A stretch of 64,000 bases of DNA from Pycnopodia helianthoides. Lineage: Eukaryota; Echinodermata; Asteroidea; Forcipulatida; Asteriidae. The stretch lies in contig CM063256.1 in the NCBI GenBank assembly GCA_032158295.1, positions 13,748,953-13,812,952 of the forward strand. Reading direction: 5' to 3'. Positions 12,801 through 24,805 of the stretch are shown here, in pieces. The notes under the pieces were generated by a model that searched no databases, was not told the DNA's origin, and was given only the letters and a program-made list of their open reading frames with translations. Numbering within the stretch: the first letter of the stretch is position 1; every line of letters begins with the position of its first letter. The position numbers were made by a program, and so were the translations under genes.

Positions 12801-15800
12801 TTTTCCCTGGATATTTGATGTTTTCTACTTTGTTATTAACCTGTACACAGAAGTCCCTTCAGTCAATATCCATGTCTATACAGGTGGGATTTTACCTGGT
12901 TTACAAAGCTTATATTTTTGCTCATTATTGTGATCAACGGTATTTCTGGAAATTGGATAACATACAAATTTCTTTTATAACATATAAACAAAAGCCCTTC
13001 AGCAAACATGTTACTGTCAACACTGGTGGGACTTTACCAGATTCACAAATTAAACATTTTCACCTGATTCTTACATTCTACACACAAAATAAATAAAGGA
13101 TTTATATGTACTTCTAATTAACACTTAGACAGATGCCCTTTAGTGAAAATTTTACTGTCAACTTAGGTGGGGCTTTACCCAATTTACAAATTTGTATTTA
13201 TTCAAACTTTAATCCACTTTATTTCTGGAAAATGGAAAATAATTTCTACTTTTAATAACAATGACACAAAAGCCTGTTAGCAAACTCTATACTGTCAACA
13301 CAGGCAGGACCCTAACCTGATTCACAATGTTAACATATATACCCAATTCAGCCATTTTACACTCAACTTCAAGATAAATTAAGGAAATATCATGTACTTT
13401 TAAGTAACAAATACACAGAACCCTTTTAGTCAACATTTTACTGTCAACACAGGTGGGACTTTACCTGATTTACAAATTTAAACATTTGTCCCAATTTCAA
13501 TCTTCTTTTCCTGGAGATATTTGATGTTTTCTAATTTGTTATTAACCTGTACACAGACGTCCCTTCAGTCAATACTCATGTCTATACAGGTGGGACTTTA
13601 CCTGGTTTACAAAGCTTATACTTTTGCTCATTATTGTGATCAAAGGTATTTCTGGAAATTGGAGAACATACAAATTTCTTTTATAACTTAATATAAACAA
13701 AAGCCCTTCAGCAAACATGTTACTGTCAACACTGGTGGGACTTTACCCGATTCACAAATTTAACATTTTTACCTGATTCTGACATTCTACACATAATTCC
13801 CGCCCAAAATAAAGGATTTATATGTACTTCTAATTAACACTTAGTCGGATGCCCTTTAGTCAACATTTTACTGTCAACACAGGTGGGGCTTTACCCAATT
13901 TACAAATTTGTATTTATTCAAATTTTAAACAACTTTATTTCTTAACATTGGAAAATATTTTCTACTTTCTAATAACAATGACACAAAAGCCTGTAAGCAA
14001 ACCCTATACTGTCAACACAGACAGGACCCTAACCTGATTCACAATGTTAACATATATACCCAATTCAGCCATTTTACACTCAACTTCAAGATAATTTAAG
14101 GAAATATTATGTACTTTTAAGTAACAAATACACAGAATCCTTTAAGTCAACATTTTACTGTCAACACAGGTGGGACTTTACCTGATTTACAAATTTTAAA
14201 AAATTTGTCCCAATTTCAATCTTCTTTTCCCTGGAAATTTGATGTTTCCTACTTTGTTATTAACCTGTACACAGAAGTCCCTTGAGTCAATACCCATTAC
14301 TATACAGGTGGGACTTTACCTGGTTTACAAAACTTATATTTTGTTCTCATATTGTGATCAACGGTTATTCTGGAATGTGGATAACATACAAATTTCTTTT
14401 GTAACATATAAACAAAAGCCCTTCAGCAAACATGTTACTGTCAACACTGGTGGGACTTTACCAGATTCACAAATTTAAAATTTTCACCTGATTCTGACAC
14501 TATATACACAAAATAAATAAAGGATTTACATGTACTTTTAATTAAAACTTACTTGAATGCCCTTTAGTCAACATTTTACTGTCAACACAGGTGGGGCTTT
14601 ACCCAATTTACAAATTTGTATTTATTCATATTTTAAACAACTTTATTTCTGAATATTGGAAAATATTTTCTACTTTCTAATAACAATGATACAAAAGCCC
14701 ATTAGCAAACCCTATACTGTCAACACAGGCAGGACCCTAACCCGATACACAATGTTAACATATATTTTACCGATTCAGCCATTTTACACTCAACTTCAAG
14801 ATAATTTAAGGAAATATAATGTACTTTTAAGTAACAAATACACAGAACCCTTTTAGTCAACATTTTACTGTCAACACTGGTGGGACTTTACCCGATTTAC
14901 AAATTAAAAAAATTTGTCCCAATTTCAATCTTCTTTTCCCTGGAAATTTGATATTTTCTACTTTGTTATTAACCTGTACACAGGAGTCCATTCAGTCAAT
15001 ACTCATGTCTATACATGTGGGACTTTACCTGGTTTACAAAGCTTATATTTTTTCTCATATTGTGATCAACGGTTAATTCTGGAAATTGGATAACATACAG
15101 ATTTCTTTTATAATCATATAAACAAAAGCCCTTCAGCAAACATGTTACTGTCAACACTGGTGGGACTTTACCAGATTCACAAATTTAAACATTTTTACCT
15201 GATTCTGACATTCTACACATAATTCAAAAATAAATAAAGGATTATAGGCCTATGTACTTCTAATTAACACTTAGTCGGAATGCCCTTTAGTCAACATTTT
15301 ACTGTCAACACAGGTGGGGCTTTACCCAATTTACAAATTTGTATTTATTCAAATTTTAAACAACTTTATTTCTGAATATTGGAAAATATTTTCTACTTTC
15401 TAATAACAATGACACAAAAGCCTGTAAGCAAACCCTATACTGTCAACACAGGCAGGACCCTAACCTGATTCACAATGTTAACATATATACCCGATTCAGC
15501 CATTTTACACTCAACTTCAAGATAATTTAAGGAAATATTATGTACTTTTAAGTAACAAATACACAGAATCCTTTAGTCAACATTTTACTGTCAACACAGG
15601 TGGGACTTTACCTGATTTACAAATTTTAAAAAATTTGTCCCAATTTCAATCTTCTTTTCCTGGAAATTTGATGTTTCTACTTTGTTATTAACCTGTACAC
15701 AGAAGTCCCTTGAGTCAATACCATGTACTATACAGTGGGACTTTACCTGGTTTACAAAACTTATATTTTGTTCTCATATTGTGATCAACGGTTATTCTGG

Positions 15801-18800
15801 AATGTGGATAACATACAAATTTCTTTTTAACATATAAACAAAAGCCCTTCAGCAAACATGTTACTGTCAACACTGGTGGGACTTTACCAGATTCACAAAT
15901 TTAAAATTTTCACCTGATTCTGACATCTACTATAATTCAAAATAAATAAAGGATTTACATGTACTTTTAATTAAACTTATGAATGCCCTTTAGTCAACAT
16001 TTTACTGTCAACTACAGGTGGGGCTTTACCCAATTTACAAATTTGTATTTATTCATATTTTAAACAACTTTATTTCTGAATATTGGAAAATATTTTCTAC
16101 TTTCTAATAACAATGATACAAAAGCCATTAGCAAACCCTATACTGTCAACACAGGCAGGACCCTAACCGATACACAATGTTAACATATATACCCAGATTC
16201 AGCCATTTTACACTCAACTTCAAGATAATTTAAGGAAATATTAATGTACTTTTAAGTAACAAATACACAGAACCCTTTTAGTCAACATTTTACTGTCAAC
16301 ACATGGTGGGACTTTACCGATTTACAAATTAAAAAATTTGTCCCAATTTCAATCTTCTTTTCCCTGGAAATTTGATGTTTCTACTTTGTATTACTGTACA
16401 CGAGTCCTTAGTCATACCATGTTAAGTGGGACTTTACCTGGTTTACAAAGCTTATATTTTTTCTCATATTGTGATCAACGGTATTTCTGGAAATTGGTAT
16501 AACATACAGATTTCTTTTATAATCATATAAACAAAAGCCCTTCAGCAAACATGTTACTGTCAACACTGGTGGGACTTTACCAGATTCACAAATTTAAATT
16601 TTACCTGATTCTGACATTCTACACATAATTAAAAAAATAAAGGATTTATACATGTACTTCTAATTAACACTTACTTGAATGCCCTTTAGTCAACATTTTA
16701 CTGTCAACACAGGTGGGGCTTTACCCAATTTACAAATTTGTATTTATTCAATTTAAAAAAAAATTTATTTCTGAATATTGGAAAATAATTTTCTACTTTC
16801 TAATAACAATGACACAAAAGCCTGTAAGCAAACCTATACTGTCAACACAGGCAGGACCCTAAACCTGATTCACAATGTTACATATACGATTCAGCCATTT
16901 TACACTCAACTTCAAGATAAATTAAGGAAATATTATGTACTTTTAAGTAACAATACACAGAACCCTTTTAGTCAACATTTTACTGTAAACACAGGTGGGA
17001 CTTTACCTGATTTACAAATTAAAAAAATTTGTCCCAATTTCAACTTCTTTTCCTTGGAAATTTGATATTTTCTACTTTGTTATTAACCTGTCTATACAGT
17101 GGGACTTTACTGGTTTACAAAGCTTTATATTTTGTCATAAATTTTGATCAAGGTATTTCTGGAAATTGGTAACATACAAATTCTTTTATAACATATAAAA
17201 CAAAAGCCCTTCAGCAAACATGTTACTGTCAACACTGGTGGGACTTTACCAGATTCACAAATTTAACATTTTTACCTGATTCTGACATTCTACAAATATT
17301 TCAAAAATGAATAAAGGATTTTATAATTTCTAATTAACACTTATGAATGCCCTTTAGTAACATTTTACTGTCAACACAGGTGGGGCTTTACCCAATTTAC
17401 AAATTTGTAATTATTCAACTTTAATCAAATTTATTTCTGAAAATGGAAAAAATTCTACTTTCTAATAACAATGACACAAAGCCTGTAAGCAAACCTATAC
17501 TGTCAACACAGGCAGGACCTAACGATACACAATGTTTGACAATATATACCAGATTCAGCCATTTTACACTCAACTTCAAGATAATTTAAGGAAATATTAT
17601 GTACTTTTAAGTAACAATACATTGAACCTTTTAAGTCAACATTTTACTGTCAACACAGGTGGGACTTACCTGATTTACAAATTAAAAAAATTTGTCCCAA
17701 TTTCAATCTTTTTCCCTGGAAATTTGATATTTTCTACTTTGTTATTAACCTGTACACGGAGTCATTCAGTCATACCATGTTATACTGTGGGACTTTACCT
17801 GGTTTACAAAGCTTATATTTTTCCATATTGTGATCAACGGTATTTCTGGAAATTGGATAACATACAGATTTCTTTTATAATCATATAAACAAAAGCCCTT
17901 CAGCAAACATGTTACTGTCAACACTGGTGGGACTTTACCAGATTCACAAATTTAACATTTTTACCTGATTCAGACATTCTACACATAATTTCCAAAATAA
18001 ATAAAGGATTTATAGGCTATGTACTTCTAATTAACACTTAGTCGGATGCCCTTTAGTCAACATTTTACTGTCAACACAGGTGTTACCCAATTTACAAATT
18101 TGTAATTATTCATACTTTAATCAACTTTATTTCTGGAAAAGGGAAAATAATTTCTACTTTCTAATAACAATGACACAAAAGCCTGTTAAGCAAACTCTAT
18201 ACTGTCAACACAGGCAGGACCCTAAACCGATTCACAATGTTACATATATACCCGATTCAGCCATTTTACATAAACTTCAAGATAAATTAAGGAAATATAT
18301 GTACTTTAAGTACAAATACACAGAACCCCTTTAGTCAACATTTTACTGTCAACACTAGGTGGGACTTTACCTGATTTACAAATTATTTTTTTTCCCCCAA
18401 TTTCAATCTTCTTTTCCCTGGAAATTTGATATTTTCTACTTTGTTATTAACCTGTACAAAGGAGTCCCTTGTGTCAATACTTAACCTGATTTACAACTGA
18501 TAAGTTAATTCGGTTTTTAAATCATTTTCCCAATTTTTTTTAATTTTCTACTTTGCGATTAATCTGTACACTAGAGTAATTTAAGTCGCCTTGTAAGGTC
18601 AATAAAGCCCGTTAGTCAACATTTTACTGTCAACACAGTTGGGACTTTACCTGATTTACAAATATTACACACTTGTTCAATTTACCTGTACTTCCTACAA
18701 GGGAAATCCGTCTATCAACCTTTCATTCTCTGCACATGTGGATCATTAATATTTTACAAATTTTAATTTTTTTCCTGTTTTAAATATGTAAAATATTTCC

Positions 18801-18860
18801 CATTAAACATCATTTTACTGTCAACATAAATCAGACTCTAATACCCAACAGAACTTTTAC
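9880..18860. repeat. satellite array 2, about 140-bp monomers
   Basis: Roughly 60 monomers share a core of about 50 bases: GTCAACATTTTACTGTCAAC, then ACAGGTGGGACTTTACCTGA, then TTTACAAATTT. Cores are separated by 85-100 bases of AT-rich, more variable linker; spacing is usually 138-148. From about 12.7 kb five monomer types follow in fixed order (cores with CACAGGTGGGAC, TATACAGGTGGGAC, CACTGGTGGGAC, CACAGGTGGGGC, CACAGGCAGGAC) and give a higher-order unit of about 0.71 kb. Between 11.57 and 12.73 kb a shorter three-type unit of about 427 bases is repeated instead. The edges (9.9-11.5 and 18.4-18.86 kb) are diverged. Short open frames all read through the core and I do not regard them as genes. 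Confidence 0.93.
12735..18340. repeat. 0.71-kb five-monomer higher-order repeat
   Basis: The first-type core recurs near 12735, 13440, 14158, 14868, 15590, 16290, 16985, 17645 and 18340, that is eight successive units of 0.66-0.73 kb. Units at about 14.1-15.5 and 15.5-17.0 kb match best as pairs, so a 1.43-kb dimer has also been duplicated. Later units are shorter because of many 1-4 base deletions. Confidence 0.85.
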
Positions 18861-18969
18861 ATTTTTATCCAGCATTATCAATATTCCTATCACTGCAATA
18901 TTCCTTTAATGACGGGTCATAAAAGCCCCCCCCCCTCCCCCTGGTTTTAACTATAGACATAAGCAAAGC

Positions 18970-19290
18970 TTTTTTTAAACAGACTATAAAACAAACGTCT
19001 ACTAGAAAATTAGTTCTGATGATAAAATTTTATATTCTGTGCAACAGTAGTGGGAGCACAAATATTTCACTTTCAGCACAATTGGACTTCACCTGGTTCT
19101 ACCAACTTCAACAAATTAATATATGAAGATTTTCTATTAAAATCAAATTTTGTCTACATAATAATTTTGTTAAAAACACCATTATGGTGGTTACAATGAT
19201 TAGATCACTTTGATACAGTACAACAGCGTGGTTATAACAAATAATTCCCTGAAAAGAAAACACAATTTAAAGTTTTGAAACACAAGCACA
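18970..19290. repeat. duplicated segment, copy A (pairs with 29.6 kb)
   Basis: The block containing AAATTAGTTCTGATGATA, GTTAAAAACACCATTATGGT and TTGATACAGTACAACA is repeated in the same order and orientation at 29615-29915 within array 3. It also contains TCAGCACAATTGGACTTCAC and CTGGTTCTACCAAC, a diverged version of the array-2 core. It lies just beyond the end of array 2. Confidence 0.82.
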
Positions 19291-20559
19291 AAATACAATG
19301 TCACTTTTGTGTTAGGGTAATAAATTAGACAACCACACATATTTTACAATGAAACTTTATTTCATGAGGGGAAAGGGAGGGGGGGGGGGGCAAAGGAGAG
19401 GGGTGACCTGAAAGAAAAATACCTCCAAGTAAAAAAATAATAATAATTATAAAAAAACATAATTTTGATGCATCCAGCACTTGAGGGCGCAATTTCAAAA
19501 TTAAAGACAACCGGCTACTTTTTTTTCAGAGAGCTGAAAGCACACCTTTTAGAAATGTCAATACACAACTTAACCCTGTTATGTTTTCCAAGTTTTGGTG
19601 AATGAAACCAAGCATTTTTTTCCTGAAAATTATCATTCCATGGCTGTCATCTAAAACTAGTTATGCCTTTTAACTTAACCACTCTGAGGTGCCAGTTTTA
19701 TTTTCTGTCAAAAGTTCTGCCCCTCAAAAAGTCCCTAAATTGTGCCAATTAAAAGGGTCTTTTACACCAATGTTAAAAACTTTCTTCAAAATGAATACTT
19801 TTAGAAACCGTTTGAACATTTACGGTTTTTTAAACAATAAATGTGTACACTCACAAATGTACGGTCCAGATATGAAATGTCCTAGGGTCAGGCCATTAAC
19901 AATTTTGCATTTATACACGGTCTTTTGGCTGGTAAGCAGTTTGCAACAGCTAATTCTATTTTAGCGTCCATAAAAGTATTAAAATGTGAATTAATTGTCT
20001 TTTTTACATGTATTGTTTTGTTTCTTTTACTTAGAAAGAAAACAATTGATTTAAAAATAGTGCTTTGTCTTGTAGTCATCTTAAGTATGGTCCTTGTTAC
20101 CAAGGGTGGTGTCATTGCAACGATGCTGAAAGTGATGACAATTAATAGTTAGAGGCAAATCTCGGCACTTTCTAGTTTCATGTCATGCTGCCACTCCTTG
20201 AAGACATTTGTGTGTTTTAAACACTAAAAATTCAGCTCGAAGATGTTTGATTATACTCGATGTTGAACTCCAACTTTAGTTTTTCCTTGAACTGTAGGCA
20301 TAGATCACGGCTTTGGAGTTGTGTGTCAAAAATCTAGTTTCGTACATCATGGGCATTCTTGTTGAGCTTTCACAAATCTTAATGGTGGATACTTTTCTCG
20401 AAGCAGTTGGATTCTAGGTGGATATGACAAGCCATTGCTCTTATCTTCCAGACATTTCACTTTTCTTGTTGACATTTTATCATCTTTTAAGGGTACTCTC
20501 TGAATTGGGCTAAAGTCTTGATGTTATTCCGAAAAACTCGCGTTGCATTTGACAAAACT
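19291..20559. other. non-coding segment between arrays 2 and 3
   Basis: No convincing gene is present. A 75-codon open frame on the plus strand (19925-20152) has a hydrophobic stretch but no recognisable family, no exon partner and no homologous copy, and another frame of similar size overlaps it on the opposite strand. A poly(G) run lies near 19380. Confidence 0.45.
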
Positions 20560-23146
20560 GGTCATATGAAGAAGATTCCAATGCACAAAACTTGGCATAT
20601 TGAAGTTGAAGAACACTTTGAGATGCAAATTACTGAATTGATTGAAGGAGATCTTAGATGTGAAGAATATACAAATCTTGCAACAGTGATTTGAAGAGGC
20701 GGAACGACAGAGTCTTGAGCTGCTAAAGAAAATGAAGGAGATCTTAGATGTCAAGAATACACAAAACTTGCAATAGTCACCTGAGAGTAACAGCAACTGG
20801 AGATGAAGAAGATAATCCTAAATTGAGGAGATCTTAGAATTGAAGAATATACAAAAATTGCAGCAGTCATTTGAAGGAGGAACAACGGAGACTTAAGTTG
20901 CTGAAGAAGATAATCCTAAATTGAAGCAGATCTTAGATGTGAAGAATATACTTAACTTGCAACAGTCACTTGAAGAGAAGAACAACGAAGACTTGAGACA
21001 CTGAAGATGATCCAAAATGGAAGAAAAGCTTAGATGTGAAGAATATACAAAACCTGCAACAGTCATTTGAACGGGAGGAACGACGGAGACTTGAGCTGCT
21101 GAATAAGACAATCCTAAACTGAAGCAGATCCTAGATGTGAAGAATATACTGAACTTGCAACAGTGGCTTGAAGAGAAGAGGGACGACGGAGACTCGAGTT
21201 GCTGAAGAAGATAATCCTAAATTGAAGCAGATCTTAGATGTGAAGAATATACTAAACTTGCAACAGTCACTTGAAGAGAAGAGGAAAGACATAGCGTTGG
21301 TTGCTGAAGAAGAAAATTTCTAATCAAAGGAGATTTAAGTTGCGAAAAATTCACAAGTCTTGCAACAGTCACTTGAAGAGGAGGAATGACAGAGACTTCA
21401 GGTGCTGAAGATGATGATCGTAAATTTAAGATGAACTTAGATGTGAAGAATATACTTAGCTTGCAACAGTCATTTGAAGAGGAGCAACAACGGAGACTTT
21501 ACTTGCTGAAGAAGGTAATCCCTTGATGAAGAAGATGATCCAAAATTGAAGGAGATCTTAGACGTGAAGAATATACAAAACTTGCAACAGTCATTTGGAG
21601 GAGAAACGACGGAGACTTGAGAAGCTGAAGAAGATAATCCTAATTTGAAGCAGATCTTAGATGTGAAGAATATACAAAACTTGCAACAGTCATTTGGAGG
21701 AGGAACGACGAAGACTCGAGTTGCTGAAGAAGATAATCCTAAATTGAAGCAGATCTTAGATGTGAAGAATATACTAAACTTGCAACAGTCACTTGAAGAG
21801 GAAAGACGGAAACTTTAGTTGCTGAAGGAGAAAATCCTTAATCGAAGGAGGTTTTAGATGAGGAAAAATTCACAAGTCTTGCACGGTCACTTGAAGAGGA
21901 GGAAAGACGGAGACTTCAGTTGCTGAAGAAGATAATCCTAAATTTAAGATGATCTTTGAATTGAAGAATATACAAAACTTGCAACACTCATTTGAAGGAG
22001 AACGACGGAGACTTGAGAAGCTGATGAAGATAATCCTAATTTGAAGCAGATCTTAGATGTGAAGAATATACAAAACTTGCAAAAGTCATTTGGAGGAGAA
22101 ACGACGGAGACTTGAGAAGCTGAAGAAGATAATCCTAATTTAAAGCAGATCTTAGATGTGAAGAATACACAAAACTTGCAACGGTTACCACAGTGGAACA
22201 GAGACTTGAGTTGCTGAAGAAGATAATCCTAAATTGAAGCAGATCTTAGATTGAAGAATATACTAAACTTGCAACAGTCACTTGAAGAGAAGAGGAAAGA
22301 CATAGCGTTGGTTGCTGAAGAAGAAAATTTCTAATCAAAGGAGATTTAAGTTGCGAAAAATTCACAAGTCTTGCAACAGGGCACTTGAGAGGAGGAATGA
22401 CAGAGACTTCAGTTGCTGAAGAGATCGTAAATTTAGATGAACTTAGATGTGAAGAATATAAATTAGCTTGCAACAGTCATTTGAAGAGGAGCAACAACGG
22501 AGACTTTACTTGCTGAAGAAGGTAATCCTTGATGAAGAAGATGATCCAAAATTGAGGAGATCTTAGACGTGAAGAATATACTAAACTTGCAACACTCATT
22601 TGAAGGAGGAACGACGGAGACTTGAGAAGCTGATGAAGATAATCCTAATTTGAAGCAGATCTTAGATGTGAAGAATATACAAAACTTGCAAAAGTCATTT
22701 GGAGGAGAAACGACGGAGACTTGAGAAGCTGAAGAAGATAATCCTAATTTAAAGCAGATCTTAGATGTGAAGAATACACAAAACTTGCAACGGTTACCAC
22801 AGTGGAACAGAGACTTGAGTTGCTGAAGAAGATAATCCTAAATTGAAGCAGATCTTGGATGTGAAGAATATACTAAACTTGCAACAGTCACTTGAAGAGG
22901 AATGACGGAGACTTGATTAGCCGAAGAAGATAATCTAAATTGAAGGAGATCTTAGAATTGAAGAAAATACAAAACTTGGAACAGTCATTTGGAGGAGGAA
23001 TGACGAAGACTTGAGTTGCTGAAGAAGATTATCCTAAATTGAAGTAGATCTTAGATGTGAAGAATATACAAAACTTGCAACAGTCACTTGAAGAGGAGGA
23101 AAAACAGAGACTTTAGTTGCTGAAGAGGATAATCCTAAAGTGAAGG

Positions 23147-23400
23147 AGAACTTCAATGTGAAAAGAAATTACTACACAAAACTTCTCATCTTGAAGTAGA
23201 TGAACACTGGAGTTGCAATTTACTGAACACAAGCTTAAAATGAAGATCTTGGAGGCTGACAAATGAAGGAGATCTTTTGATTATTCTATCCTTTTCAAGT
23301 TTCCGTTTTTTTGCAAAAGAGAAACTCTTTCAAAGTCAGTGCTACAAATATGCACCGAAGAGCGAAATCTCTATGCAACAGTCACTTGAAGAGGAAGAAC
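23147..23400. repeat. 250-bp foreign block inside array-3 unit, first copy
   Basis: This block does not match the 100-bp monomer. It contains AAGAAATTACTACACAAAAC, CTTGAAGTAGATGAACACTG, GATCTTTTGATTATTCTATC and AAAGTCAGTGCTACAAATAT. Clear copies begin near 24806, 26257, 27711, 30812 and 32200, with a diverged copy near 29250. It marks the higher-order repeat register. Confidence 0.88.
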
Positions 23401-24805
23401 GAAGGAGACTTGTGTTACTGAAGAAGATGATCCAAAATTGAAGGAGATCTTAGAATTGAAGAATATGCAAAACTTGCAGCACTCATTTGAAGGAGGAACG
23501 ACGGAGACTTCAGAAGCTGAAGAAGATAATCCTAAATTGAAGCAGATCTTGGATGTGAAGAATATACTAAACTTGCAACAGTCACTTGAAGAGGAATGAC
23601 GGAGACTTGATTAGCCGAAGAAGAATATATAAATTGAAGGAGCAATGACGGAGACTTGAGAAGCTGAAGGAGATAATCCTAATTTGAAGCAGATCTTAGA
23701 TGTGAAGAACATACTAAACTTGCAACAGTCACTGAAAGAGAAGAGGAAAGACAGACTTGAGTTGCTGAAGAAGATAATCCTAAATTTAAGATGATCTTTG
23801 ATGTGAAGAATATACTAAACTTGCAACAGTCACTTGAAGAGGAGGAAAGACGGAGACTTCAGTTGCTGAAGAAGATAATCCTAAATTAAAGATGATCTTT
23901 GATGTGAAGAATATACTAAACTTGCAACAGTCATTTGAAGAGGAGCAACAACAGAGACTATACTTGCTGAAGAAGATAATCCCTCGATGAAGAAGATGAT
24001 CCTAAATTTAAGGAGATCTTTGAATTGAAGAATATACAAAACTTGCAACACTCATTTGAAGGAGGAACGACGGAGACTTGAGAAGCTGATGAAGATAATC
24101 CTAATTTGAAGCAGATCTTAGATGTGAAGAATATACAAAACTTGCAAAAGTCATTTGGAGGAGAAATGACGGAGACTTGAGAAGCTGAAGAAGATAATCC
24201 TAATTTAAAGCAGATCTTAGATGTGAAGAATACACAAAACTTGCAACGGTTACCACAGTGGAACAGAGACTTGAGTTGCTGAAGATAATCCTAAATTGAA
24301 GATGATCTTGGATGTGAAGAATATACTAAACTTGCAACAGTCACTTGAAGAGGAAAGACGGAGACTTCAGTTGCTGAAGAAGATAATCCTAAATTTAAGA
24401 TGATCTTTGATGTGAAGAATATACTAAACATGCAACAGTCATTTGAAGAGGAGCAACAACAGAGACTTTACTTGCTGTAGAAGATAATCCCAAATTGAAG
24501 GGGATCTTAGAATTGAAGAATATACAAAACTTGCAACACTCATTTGAAGGAGGAACGACGGAGACTTGAGAAGCTGAAGAAGATAATCCTAATTTGAAGC
24601 AGATCTTTGATGTGAAGAATATACAAAACTTGCAACAGTCATTTGGAGGAGGAACGACGAAGACTTGAGTTGCTGAAGAAGATTATCCTAAATTGAAGTA
24701 GATCTTAGATGTGAAGAATTTACAAAACTTGCAACAGTCACTTGAAGAGGAGGAAAGACAGACTTGAGTTGCTGAAGAGGATAATCCTAAAGTGAAGGAG
24801 AACTT

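Noticed and set aside
9880..18860. Regular core repeats with variable spacers resembling a CRISPR array
   Set aside because: The linkers recur in each higher-order unit and are not unique, the repeat units differ among five types, and the setting is an intron-bearing eukaryotic genome with no cas genes.
19925..20152. 75-codon frame with a hydrophobic stretch
   Set aside because: No homology I can recognise, no signal of splicing, and a similar-sized open frame overlaps it on the other strand.
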